Source: Leptodesmis sichuanensis A121 (GTDB lineage Bacteria; Cyanobacteriota; Cyanobacteriia; Leptolyngbyales; Leptolyngbyaceae). From it: DNA of 64,000 bases. The notes beneath the pieces were generated by a model, which ran no database searches, was not told the DNA's origin, and saw nothing but the letters and a program-made list of their open reading frames with translations. How positions within the stretch are numbered: the first letter of the stretch is position 1; every line of letters starts with the position of its first letter. Where the stretch lies: contig NZ_CP075171.1 in the NCBI RefSeq assembly GCF_021379005.1, positions 558,001-622,000 on the forward strand, given 5' to 3'. The position numbers and the translations under genes were made by a program. This document shows, piece by piece, positions 8,921 to 17,384 of this stretch.

Positions 8921-9229
8921 TCAGTCATCTGCATCAGCAAACAGGGCAGATAGATTTCGATAACCGCTGACGACTCGAAGAATATCTACGTCCTGATTTA
9001 CTGGTATGTAGAGAATGAGATACTGCTCCATTGGCAAGCTGCGTAGTCCAGGTAGGATTTCGTTGCGCTGTCGTCCGAGGTTGGGAAATTGAGCGATTTT
9101 GGCAAATTTGGCATCCAGTCTGGTTAGAAAACGATCGGCTTGAGCCAAGCCAGATTCACGGGCGATATAGTCTGCAATTTGCTCAATATCCTGAATTGCG
9201 GGCGCGGTGAGGCGAAACTGTGGAGTCAT
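8921..9229 (-). CDS. Type II toxin, RelE/ParE family
   Basis: A 102-residue protein with the ParE-like pattern: APAIQDIEQIADYIARESGLAQADRF, then FPNLGRQRNEILPGLRSLPMEQYLILYIP and a final IDILRVVSGYRNL strand. ParE toxins poison gyrase; RelE relatives cut mRNA. The pattern favours ParE, but activity cannot be read from sequence alone. Its start overlaps the antitoxin stop by four bases (ATGA at 9226-9229), the usual arrangement for coupled translation of a toxin-antitoxin pair. Confidence 0.85.
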   Translation of the reverse strand: MTPQFRLTAPAIQDIEQIADYIARESGLAQADRFLTRLDAKFAKIAQFPNLGRQRNEILPGLRSLPMEQYLILYIPVNQDVDILRVVSGYRNLSALFADADD

Positions 9230-9492
9230 GACTCGGTGGCATGACGAGAATGCAGGCTAGCGCGAATTTGCGCCATTGCGGTAGGACCATCGACAAGTTC
9301 ACCCCGTTGAGCGGCTTTCCATCCAATTTGGGCTTCCTGTTGCAGTTCTTGCAGTCGTCCCTGATAAATATCTTCTTGCTGTTCAAGGAGTTTTGCACCT
9401 GCGATAAGAACGTCGATCGCAGTTTGATATTTGCCGCTAGCCAGTTGGCGCTGCACGAGTTCTTCAAGTTCGGGTGGGAGAACAATTTGCAT
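9226..9492 (-). CDS. Type II antitoxin, ParD/CC2985-like
   Basis: An 88-residue protein with an N-terminal ribbon-helix-helix style segment, MQIVLPPELEELVQRQLASGKYQTAIDVL, and a charged C-terminal arm (QELQQEAQIGWKAAQRGELVDG) that would wrap the toxin. It is the first gene of the pair with the RelE/ParE toxin, overlapping by four bases. Autoregulation by operator binding upstream of 9492 is typical of the family; I found no clear palindrome to assign. Confidence 0.82.
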   Translation of the reverse strand: MQIVLPPELEELVQRQLASGKYQTAIDVLIAGAKLLEQQEDIYQGRLQELQQEAQIGWKAAQRGELVDGPTAMAQIRASLHSRHATES

Positions 9493-9657
9493 AGAGGGCT
9501 ATGGCGGGAACGCTGCTTTTATTGTAGGCGATCGCGGTTTAGCCTGACTCTGAAGGACGATCTCATCTCAGTTCCTGAAGGGTATTGGGCGATCGCCTCA
9601 CTATCCTCAGCATCTCGCCTGAGCCTACAACCCAAATGTCAGGGGTCACTTTCGGCG

Positions 9658-9885
9658 CTAGATGCCATTCTCATCCAGGTAGGCTTTAATTCCCGCTTCC
9701 AGATCCTGAAGTGCGGCTTCCATGCTGGGATAGCTGTCTTTGCCCTCGTAAACGGTGCTGCCCAAATCGTAAGCCCGGACAAAAGCAGAAATCATCTCAT
9801 GCTGTCCAAGTTCAATCCAGCCAATTTCTTCCACAAAGCGGTGAATAGTTGGATATTGTTCTTCAAAGGTTTTGGACTTTGGCAT
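9658..9885 (-). CDS. Small acidic conserved hypothetical protein
   Basis: 75 residues, MPKSKTFEEQYPTIHRFVEEIG followed by ISAFVRAYDLGSTVYEGKDSYPSMEAALQDLEAGI. I recognise the general pattern of small cyanobacterial accessory proteins but no function. ATG 9885 is the only reasonable start. It stands alone between the toxin-antitoxin pair and a truncated STAND-WD40 gene; neither operon partner nor regulator is visible. Confidence 0.55.
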   Translation of the reverse strand: MPKSKTFEEQYPTIHRFVEEIGWIELGQHEMISAFVRAYDLGSTVYEGKDSYPSMEAALQDLEAGIKAYLDENGI

Positions 9886-9976
9886 CGGTGTTTTCTGATT
9901 AAGTCACTTGGCTGGAATTTTATAGAGTTTGAAAGATCACATATTGATATGATTGAATCAAGGCCGTTCGTATTCC

Positions 9977-10398
9977 TTAACTTTCTTGGAATTCTACTGC
10001 TCCCAGCGCCTTAAGATTGGCTATTTGAGCTTCTGTTAATCCTGTAACCCCGGTAATATTCATACCTTCATACAAACGAGGGCTCCTCAGAATTTGAATA
10101 CCTTTTCCTGTCTGAATATTCCACAATCTAATGGTTTCGTCTTGGCTGCTACTTGCAAGAATGTGACTATTTGGGTGATAAGCAACCGATTTGACAGATC
10201 CATAGTGCCCTGACCAAATTTGTAAACATTTACCTGATGTAATATCCCAGACTCTAATAGTTCGATCATAACTTCCACTAGCTAAAAATCTTCCATCAGG
10301 GCTAAAGGTGACTGAAGTTACTTTGTTAGTGTGTCCCCTCAAAATTCGGATACATTGATAGCTGAAAATATCCCATAATCGAATTGTTTGATCATTGC
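9977..10398 (-). pseudogene. C-terminal stub of a STAND/WD40-repeat protein
   Basis: The frame contains about three WD40 repeats (SPDGRFLASGSYDRTIRVWD and relatives) and ends YEGMNITGVTGLTEAQ followed by LKALGAVE. That tail is typical of cyanobacterial NACHT or NB-ARC proteins with WD40 sensors. The N-terminal remainder is missing: at 10398-10400 the frame enters an IS630 element, and the DNA beyond the element codes for something else. This is therefore a relic, the second STAND-type gene in this region after the intact one at 3015-7373. Confidence 0.8.
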
Positions 10399-10400
10399 TA

Positions 10401-11694
10401 GTAGACTTTGGCTGGAGTAGAGCTACCATTTAGGTAGGGTTGACCAATGGAGGTAAAACCATGCCTAGACTCGCTCCAACGCCCTTACAACTGACTGAGC
10501 TAGAACGATCGCAACTGCAACAGGTGGTCAAGCGCCACAACACGCCCCAGCAAATTGCCTTAAGAGCCAACATTATTCTTCTGGCAGACGAAGGACTCAA
10601 CCATCGAGACATTGGACGAGAACTCAACATCAGTCGAGACATGGCAAGACTGTGGCGAAACCGATGGTTAGACTTGAGCCAGAAGCATATTCCGGTGCTA
10701 GAGCGATTAGTCGATGCTCCCCGCTCAGGCGGTCCTGCAACCTTCAGCTTAGAACAGATTCTGCAACTGTTTGCGATTGCCTGTGAGAGTCCTGAGAATT
10801 ATGGACGCCCCATTAGTCACTGGACCTCCAGAGAACTGGCAGATGAAATGATAAAACAAGGCATTGTGGAGAGCATTTCCCCACGTCATGTTGGGCGATT
10901 AATGGACGAAGCAGACTTAAAACCGCACCAGTCCCAGTACTGGTTAAATCCCCCCCCGACCCTCAGTTCGACACAAAGGTCAAAGACATCTGCGAGGTCT
11001 ACCTGAATGCGATTGAACGGGCAAAGGCGGGAGAGAGAACGGTTTCTTTAGATGAGATGACCGGAATCCAAGTTTTAGAACGGAAAGCCGCAACCAAACC
11101 CATACGACCTGGCAAATGAGAACGACGAGAATTTGAGTATATTCGCCACGGGACACAAACGTTGATTGCCAGTTTTGATGTTGCCCAAGGTCGGATTGTG
11201 GAAGCCACGGTAGGAGAGGGGCGGACGGAGGCAGATTATCTGAGGCATATTCAACAGTTGATTGCCACAGACCCAAAGGCAGCGAAATGGCATTTGGTGA
11301 TGGATTGCTTGAACATTCATCAATCTGAGTCGTTAGTGCGATTTGTGGCACACACAGAAGGGCTTGAGATTGACTTGGGGGGCAAAGGAGAATCGGGTAT
11401 TCTCAAATCGATGCAAAGCCGCTCAGCGTTTTTAGCTGACCCGAGCCACAAAATCGTGTTCCACTTCACACCGAAGCATTGTTCCTGGTTGAACCAGATT
11501 GAGATGTGGTTCAGTATCTTGGTGCGTAAGTTGCTCAGACGAGGCAATTTTGCGAGTCAAGTGGAACTCAAAAACCGGATTCTAGAATTTATTGATTACT
11601 TCAATCAGACGATGGCTAAACCATTTAAGTGGACGTATGAGGGCAAAGCATTAAAACAGTAAAAAAGGGTAGACAGATTCACGCCCAAGACTAC
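10401..11694 (+). mobile_element. Second IS630-family element (different subgroup), decayed
   Basis: Inverted ends GTAGACTTTGGCTGGA (10401) and, on the complement, GTAGTCTTGGGCGTGA (11694) are flanked by TA at 10399-10400 and 11695-11696. The element carries one plus-strand transposase with a frameshift and a nonsense codon. Its left flank is a WD40 stub and its right flank a ChlI-like stub, so it marks a rearrangement junction and not a simple insertion into one gene. Confidence 0.85.
10461..11662 (+). pseudogene. IS630-family transposase, frameshifted and with an internal stop
   Basis: The N-terminal part from ATG 10461 (MPRLAPTPLQLTELE) has the helix-turn-helix NHRDIGRELNISRDMARLWRN region. 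The frame slips at a run of eight C at 10950-10957. The next part (DPQFDTKV, SLDEMTGIQ) meets a TGA at about 11118 within PGK-stop-ERREFEY. The last part, from about 11120, carries VMDCLNIHQ and [17 protein letters not shown] with the DDE aspartate and glutamate. Two independent lesions make this copy inactive, unless the C-run frameshift is programmed. Confidence 0.85.
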
Positions 11695-11696
11695 TA

Positions 11697-11811
11697 GTTC
11701 TAAGGCCAGCTTGAGGGTATCCTGCCCCACGATCAAGCTATAGGGCAGAATCGGGATAGAAGATGATGATGGGGCCTTGATAGTTCCTGAAAGATGGGTT
11801 TCCACGTCCAT
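11697..11811 (-). pseudogene. N-terminal stub of a ChlI-like AAA ATPase
   Basis: From ATG 11811 the frame reads MDVETHLSGTIKAP and then PYSLIVGQDTLKLALEL before entering the IS630 end. The VGQDxLKLALEL segment is the conserved stretch just before Walker A in magnesium-chelatase-like AAA ATPases. Only 38 residues remain, so the assignment to this superfamily is tentative. The Walker A and the rest of the gene are absent on the other side of the IS. Confidence 0.5.
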
Positions 11812-12439
11812 GTCATCGTTACCTGTAGCAGTGCTAGCCAGTAATCACGCTGCTGAATTCTGTAGTCTAGCCTGACCACAGACAGAATATCGTCAGGAGC
11901 AGATAAACCTATCTCAACTCGCCTTATAAACTGTAACTGGGACTACAAAATAGCAAAGCTGAGTGGCGAATTTACTCTTCCGATTCCAAAAATTCGCTCG
12001 TCATGGATGTGGAGAAACACATACTGAAAAAACTAAAACCCTCTGTTCTTCAGATCTGAGTCTTTACTCTTAATTAACGCTGCAAATCCTAAAAGAGAAA
12101 AGATACCTTAATTATCCCAAGTCTCGTTACATCTTCACTATTAAGAGGTTGCATTTAAACAGAGAATTTAATTAAGTTCGCTCGGTTCAATTAGATTCTC
12201 AAAAGAACTGAAGTAGCAAAAGAGACATTGACAATAATTTCCCATCTTCCCACCGCTTCCTCAAGGTTGTCGAAAAAGTAGCACCTTGTATAACTTGATC
12301 ATGGGTCAGGCCGCATCTCCATTCATCGACTGGGCGATCGCATAGCCATTGCAGACGTTTCTGGTGACATGAAGTTCCCTGTTCGACAACGGCATTCAAA
12401 CACCTAGACAGATAACCCACTCCCCGGAGGTGCAACCTG
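11812..12439. other. Long non-coding stretch between IS630 and accessory genes
   Basis: About 630 bases, AT-rich from 11930 to 12240. A minus-strand frame at 12199-12453 has no recognisable protein features. No RNA gene, repeat copy or hairpin was recognised. Probably decayed accessory DNA plus the promoter of the gene at 12440. Confidence 0.4.
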
Positions 12440-12856
12440 ATGAACGATGTCAAACCGGGACGGTATGACTACCGCTCCAGAATTCAAGTGCCCGTTGATA
12501 GTCCAGAAGCCGCATTGCTGGAGTACCTCAAGCAAGAGAGGCACCTGATTTACTCCCACAAAGAAATGGTGTTATCCGCACTCAGAGCCTATTGGCTCCC
12601 GTTTGCCTATGCCGATCGCCAACGCCACGGTGCGCCAGTGGCCCAAGACGATTTGAAACGTCTCGCCCAAGATGCGATTCACCGCCTCAAGCAGCAGGCC
12701 CTCTATTTGCAAGAGGCGTTTGGGTTGGAACGCGAAGTCGATAATTCCTGGATAGGCAGCAATCAATTGATTCGCCAAGACCAAAATACGGTTCATTCTG
12801 AAGCAGTTCCATCAACAAATCATTGCCCTGATAATTCAGAATCGAACGGCAATTAA
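12440..12856 (+). CDS. Hypothetical accessory protein upstream of the primase gene
   Basis: 138 residues with a strong ribosome site (CCGGAGG, about 9 bases upstream of ATG 12440). The product starts MNDVKPGRYDYRSRIQVPVDSPEAALLEYL, continues with helical segments (KEMVLSALRAYWLPFAYAD, KRLAQDAIHRLKQQALYLQEAFG) and ends in a polar disordered tail. I do not recognise the family. Its position before a primase-type gene suggests a replication or control gene of an integrated element, which is inference from context only. Confidence 0.6.
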   Translation: MNDVKPGRYDYRSRIQVPVDSPEAALLEYLKQERHLIYSHKEMVLSALRAYWLPFAYADRQRHGAPVAQDDLKRLAQDAIHRLKQQALYLQEAFGLEREVDNSWIGSNQLIRQDQNTVHSEAVPSTNHCPDNSESNGN

Positions 12857-13214
12857 TGTGCAATCAAAAGTTTTTCTTGTGAGGAAGATTGAGTCAAATT
12901 TGAGGGGTTTTACTCAAGTAGTTTTGCTGAGAATAACTAACAGTTCATTTCAGCAAAAATCTCAGCAAATATTTTTTGTTTCGGTCACAATCTTCGATTT
13001 TAGTATTGTCCATCGAGAAGAAGAAAACGTCAGATTTTGCAGAAATCTGACGCCTTCAGTCTTTGTATTTACAACCGGGATATACGCCCTAAAAACGCCC
13101 TCCGACTGATTAGAATACCGCAAATTCATCCTAACAAGGTTCTGATCAGTTGCAAGGGAAACAAGGGCATTGTCTCGGTCTCCAGTCCCATTCCTTAATT
13201 TTGTGGAGGATGAC
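12857..13214. other. Intergenic stretch between two accessory genes
   Basis: No gene is supported in these 358 bases. The one structure seen is the hairpin at 13028-13052. A good ribosome site (GGAGGATGAC) precedes ATG 13215. Confidence 0.5.
13028..13052 (+). terminator. Hairpin, possible terminator after the 12440 gene
   Basis: A perfect 10-bp stem (CGTCAGATTT / AAATCTGACG) with a 5-base loop TGCAG, 172 bases past the stop and followed by a T-rich but not uninterrupted tract. It could also be an operator of the downstream gene. Confidence 0.4.
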
Positions 13215-16200
13215 ATGAGTCCGACATCTGCGACATCTCAACCCTTTGATATCCGCTCCTGGATCGAGGTTGACCCGTCCGGGCGAGCCGCCTGTCCCGC
13301 CTGTCTTCAGGATGGCAAGTACCGACAGAAAAATCTCAGCATTGACCTGTCTACCGGAGCTTACAAGTGCTGGCGAGGCTGTACTCCCGATCAAATCCGT
13401 GCCGCTCTGAATGCACCTCAACGAAACCAGAATTTCTCCTCGGTGACCCGTTCGATACCCCAGCGAACCACTCCTGCCCCTAAGCCCCAACCCCGCACCG
13501 TCTCCGCAGAGCAGGTTCGCCTTTCCCACCAGTGTTTAACCCATCAGTCGGGTGAGCCTCAGAAACAAGCTTTAGATTGGCTCATTGCTAGAGGCTTTAC
13601 CCGTGAGACGATTGACCACTATAAGCTGGGACTGGAGCCGAAATGGATCACGTCTGACAGCAACAATCCCAGTAACAGAGCGTGTTACTGGGCGATCGCC
13701 CTGCACATCCCAGCCAATGAACCGGGGCAGTTCTACTGTAAACTGCGGGTGGCTCCCTGGCTGACGGGAACAGAGAGACCGGATACTCTTGCCAACTGGA
13801 GCCAGTATGGGGTTCCCACAACTGTTTTCTACACCCATCGTCCTGAATATGCGGAAGCCACCTGGTTTTGTGAAGGGGAATGGGATGCCCTGCGCCTGGG
13901 ATGGCTGGCCAAGCAACGGGGTGCGCAGGTTGCCGTGTGCTGTTAGACAGCCGGGTGTGGCACGGTTCCGCCCCAAGCACAACTCGACCAACTCCCCGGT
14001 GCCGTCATTCTGTTCTTCGATCGCAACGATGAACCCACCCAAAATGGGTTGATACCCGGCGATGAGGGAGCCAGGAAATTGGCTCTTGCCCTGGAGGGTC
14101 GCGGTTGGATTGCCCAGGTGCCTATGCCGGAAGACTGCCAGGTCAGGGGTTGGGATGTTTCCAATGCCCTGGAAGCTGGCTAATGCTGGGAAGACTTTGA
14201 AGCTGCCGCCAGCCTTGCAACGGCGTTGACCGCAGCAGAATTAGCAAGCCACAAAGCGGCCAATGGATCCATCCGAGACCAGGTGCTTGCCGTTTTGAAT
14301 TGTTATGAAGCCCAGTCTGAAAGGGATGTGGCTTTGATGGACCTATCCAGGGCCACAAACTACTCCTATCGGGAACTGGAAAAACTGGCTCAGTCTCTGG
14401 CGATCGAGGTGGATGTGCAAACCGACCAGGTGGAAGCTGACCGGAGGCTGAAAGACCTGATCCAGACTCGTCGGACGCAACTGGATTTGAATCGCTATCT
14501 GGAACCCTGGTTTGCCCAGGTGATGCTCGAAACTGCCAACGCCATGCCAACCGCACCAGAGTTTCTGTTCACCACTCTTCTGTCTGCTGCTGCCAGTCGA
14601 GTCGGCACTGCCGCCCAGGTCATCATCAAACCCAGCGCTCAGTATACGCAGCCCATGGTTTTCTGGAGTGCGATCGTCGCCAACTCCGGCAGTATGAAGA
14701 CGCCAGCGCAACGGGTGATTCTGGATCCGTTGGTTGCTCTGGAGCGAGAAGCCTACGAGGTATATCAATTTGAAATGGCAGATTACAAAGCCGCCGTGGA
14801 ATCCCAGAGGAGCAAGAAGCGAGACGACTCTGGGGAAGAGTCCACTCCTCAACTGCCGATTCGCAAACGCTATTTGACCAAGGACTCAACGCTGGAAACC
14901 CTGCAACGCATTCATGCCGAGAACCCCAGGGGATTGTTGTACTACCGGGATGAACTGGCGGGGGTAATCAAAGTCCGTAACCAGTATCGGGGTGGGCATG
15001 GTGCAGATGAGGAAGCCGAATTGGATCAGTGGGTGGGTTCCGCTGTGATTGTCGATCGATCTGAAAAATCCATCTGCCTGCCTCGTTCTGCCATCTCTCG
15101 CACCGGCGCAATTCAGTGGGAGGTGCTGGCAGACCTGATGGGCGACCACCGCGATGCCAATGGAGCCTGGAGTCGTTGGCTGTTCTGTGCGGCGGACACG
15201 CCTCCCCGCTACCTGCGATTGCTCCAGGAAGACCAGGATACCGGACTTGCAGAAGCTCTAACTCATTTGTATCAAGCGTTGGAAAAGGTTCCCCAACAGG
15301 ACTATCTGTTGAGCTTCGAGGCAAAACGCCTCTTTGAGGTCTGGCAGCATCAGTTAGTCGATGCCCAGCGCTCCGAAGACACCCTGGGTTTGCAACTGGT
15401 CTACCCCAAAATTGAGTCCTACACGGCACGGCTGGCACTGTGGCTGCATATCGTCAACGCAGTGCTCCGCCAAGAGCGACCCGCGTCGGTGATCAGTGGC
15501 GAGACGATGGAGAAAGCGATCGAACTGGCGGCTTACTACCTATGGCAGCATCGTTTGATCCATACCCATAACTCTCCCGATGCAGGACTGGCCGCGATCG
15601 GGCTGAAAATTCAAAAGTTTGCCGAACGGGTGGGGGAAGTAACTGCATCCCGGCTGAAGAGTGGCATCCGGGCGCTGCGGAAAATGGCAACGGATCAAAT
15701 TCGACAATTGATGAAGACGTTGGCGAATACAGGCTATGGCTCCATTCGGGGTGAGGGGGCAGAGATGACCTATGTTCCGGTTCCAGGCGATCGCCAACTT
15801 CAGCTTGACCTGTCGCCCCCATCCGCCGCCGCAGAAATTGACACCGTTGATGTGGCTTTGACAACGATGTCAGGCAATGAAACCTCAGCAAAATCAAAGC
15901 TGAATAGTTTGATTGACACCATTGACACAACAAGTAGCTCAAGCAGAGATGAAGCAAGTTCAGAGTTAACAACAATACCTGGTTCACCCAATGAACTTCC
16001 ACATAACTCGTCAACTATTCAGCATTTTGGACAATCGGAAATCCCTCAAGATTCCGCTTCTAATGACGATATTGCTGGTAGGGTTTTGTTTTGTCACTGC
16101 CTGGGCGTGGAGGTAGGGTCGCTCTCAGGGAAAGGCGATCGCCTCTTTGTGCAACACGAATACCCAACACGACCTCTACTTTCTTTAATGGCTCAGGCGG

Positions 16201-16229
16201 GATTTGAACCTGCGACCTTGGGCTTATGA
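13215..16229 (+). pseudogene. Zinc-ribbon/TOPRIM/DUF3987 primase-helicase protein with two in-frame stops
   Basis: One continuous frame of about 1000 codons starting ATG 13215 (GGAGGATGAC site) is interrupted only by TAG at 13944-13946 and TAA at 14181-14183. It holds a CPAC...KCWRGC zinc ribbon (residues 25-60), a TOPRIM-like region (WFCEGEWDALRLGWL, then VILFFDRNDEP) and, after 14226, a DUF3987 domain with a degenerate P-loop (ANSGSMKTPAQRV) and YYRDELAGVI. Such proteins prime or unwind DNA for plasmids, phage satellites and integrative elements. There is no frameshift over 3 kb, so the nonsense changes look recent; otherwise the downstream 667-codon part could be made separately. The final residues MAQAGFEPATLGL are read across a tRNA fragment, so the true C-terminus is uncertain. 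Confidence 0.8.
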
Positions 16230-16231
16230 GT
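16189..16231 (-). other. 3' part of a tRNA-Met(CAT), candidate attachment site
   Basis: On the minus strand the sequence has the anticodon loop CTCATAA, the 3' half of the anticodon stem (GCCCA), variable loop AAGGT, T arm GCAGG-TTCAAAT-CCCGC (one A-C mismatch), acceptor strand CTGAGCC and discriminator A ending at 16189. The D arm, 5' acceptor strand and 5' anticodon-stem half are missing; the sequence upstream does not pair. A tRNA fragment starting at the anticodon is the usual product of tyrosine-integrase insertion. No integrase was found. Confidence 0.75.
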
Positions 16232-16235
16232 CCCC

Positions 16236-16708
16236 GGACGAATGTATAATTCACAAGGGTTTTAGGCGTTTAGTGATAGATTTACACCAGTTTTACACCA
16301 ATAGATGAAAGATTGAGTCTTTTTGAAAGAAGTCAGGTTCTTTTGGTGCACGATCAAGCATCGGGAGATAAGTAAAAGTTATTTTTAGACTACGCATTTC
16401 TTACGAATCGAGGAACGATCCTTGATCCCTATGAGTTTCAGTGGTTCTCTCTAGGGTTTACACCAATCCACAGAAGTTTAGGCATTTTGGGGGCAATTTT
16501 CTTTCAGAAATTTATTTCTTCAATCAATGCGTCTGTCCCAAAAGCCGATAAACTCCGACCGCCCAATAAGAGACTCAAGATTCGGATTCTTCCAAAGAGT
16601 TCGCTCTGAGCCGTCACCCTCAATATCTGTTCTTAAATCCCCACCATAGAGCAAGATTCGGCTTGATGAAGACGATTAATTAGCCAGAACAGCGGATGGA
16701 AGGGAAAG
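16236..16708. other. Non-coding region with short repeats next to the tRNA fragment
   Basis: No gene is visible. TTTACACCA occurs at 16281-16289, 16292-16300 and 16457-16465, and TTTAGGC occurs near 16261 and 16478. Short direct repeats beside an attachment core are typical of integrase arm-binding sites, which is my inference here. The remainder shows nothing. Confidence 0.4.
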
Positions 16709-17320
16709 ATGACTCACGCCAAGGTAAAATTTGCCACCTTTGAAGAGTATATGGTCTGGAGTAACGACCCAGAAAACGATCTGGAAGGGCGGTTTGAGTG
16801 GGTTGATGGGGAGCTAGTAGAAGTGCCACCGGAAGCAGAATTTAATAACTGGATTGCTCGTTGCTTGATGTTGGCACTCGCAAGTAAGATTTCTCCCCGA
16901 CTGATCGTGATCCACAGTCTGGAATTGCAAGTGCCAGTGTTGAGATCGGGCGACAGTGCCAACCGCTATCCTGACTTAGTAGTTCTGCGACCCGAACATA
17001 TCCCCCTGACTCAAAAACGATTGACAATTACTTTCGATATGCCACCGCCTCAATTGGTCGCGGAAGTGTTAAGTCCTGGCAAACAAAACCGAGAGCGGGA
17101 TCTTATCCACAAACGCAACCAGTATGCAGCACGAGAAATTCCTGAATACTGGCTGGTGGATCCCGAAGCAGAAACAGTAACAGTGTTGTATCTGCAGAAC
17201 GGTAGCTATAGGGAAATAGGAGTTTTTCAGGGGAGCGATCGCATCATGTCCCCCCCGTTTCTCGATTGGCAATTAACCCCAGATCAATTCTTCAAAATGG
17301 ATTGTGAGGGACAGCAATAA
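16709..17320 (+). CDS. Uma2-family (DUF820) putative restriction endonuclease
   Basis: A 203-residue protein with the Uma2/DUF820 pattern: FATFEEYMVW, GRFEWVDGELVEVPPEAEFNN, then RYPDLVVLR, PPQLVAEVLSPGKQNRERDLIHKRNQYA and IPEYWLVDPEAETVTVL. The PD and ExxS plus K residues of the PD-(D/E)XK nuclease fold are present (PDLVV; AEVLSP; HKRNQYA). The family is hugely expanded in cyanobacteria and its biological role is mostly unknown. ATG 16709 follows GAAGGGAAAG. It stands alone before the IS1634 element. Confidence 0.88.
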   Translation: MTHAKVKFATFEEYMVWSNDPENDLEGRFEWVDGELVEVPPEAEFNNWIARCLMLALASKISPRLIVIHSLELQVPVLRSGDSANRYPDLVVLRPEHIPLTQKRLTITFDMPPPQLVAEVLSPGKQNRERDLIHKRNQYAAREIPEYWLVDPEAETVTVLYLQNGSYREIGVFQGSDRIMSPPFLDWQLTPDQFFKMDCEGQQ

Positions 17321-17384
17321 AAAGGCCCGATACAGTAGGTTGACCGGGCGGTAGTTCGATGAAAACCAGAGAACTAACAATATA

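Noticed and set aside
9241-10014. 257-residue plus-strand ORF opposite the toxin-antitoxin genes
   Set aside because: It is antisense to three well-supported genes and has no recognisable protein features.
12199-12453. 84-residue minus-strand ORF upstream of the accessory genes
   Set aside because: Composition is not protein-like, it overlaps the start of the 12440 gene, and no ribosome site is visible.
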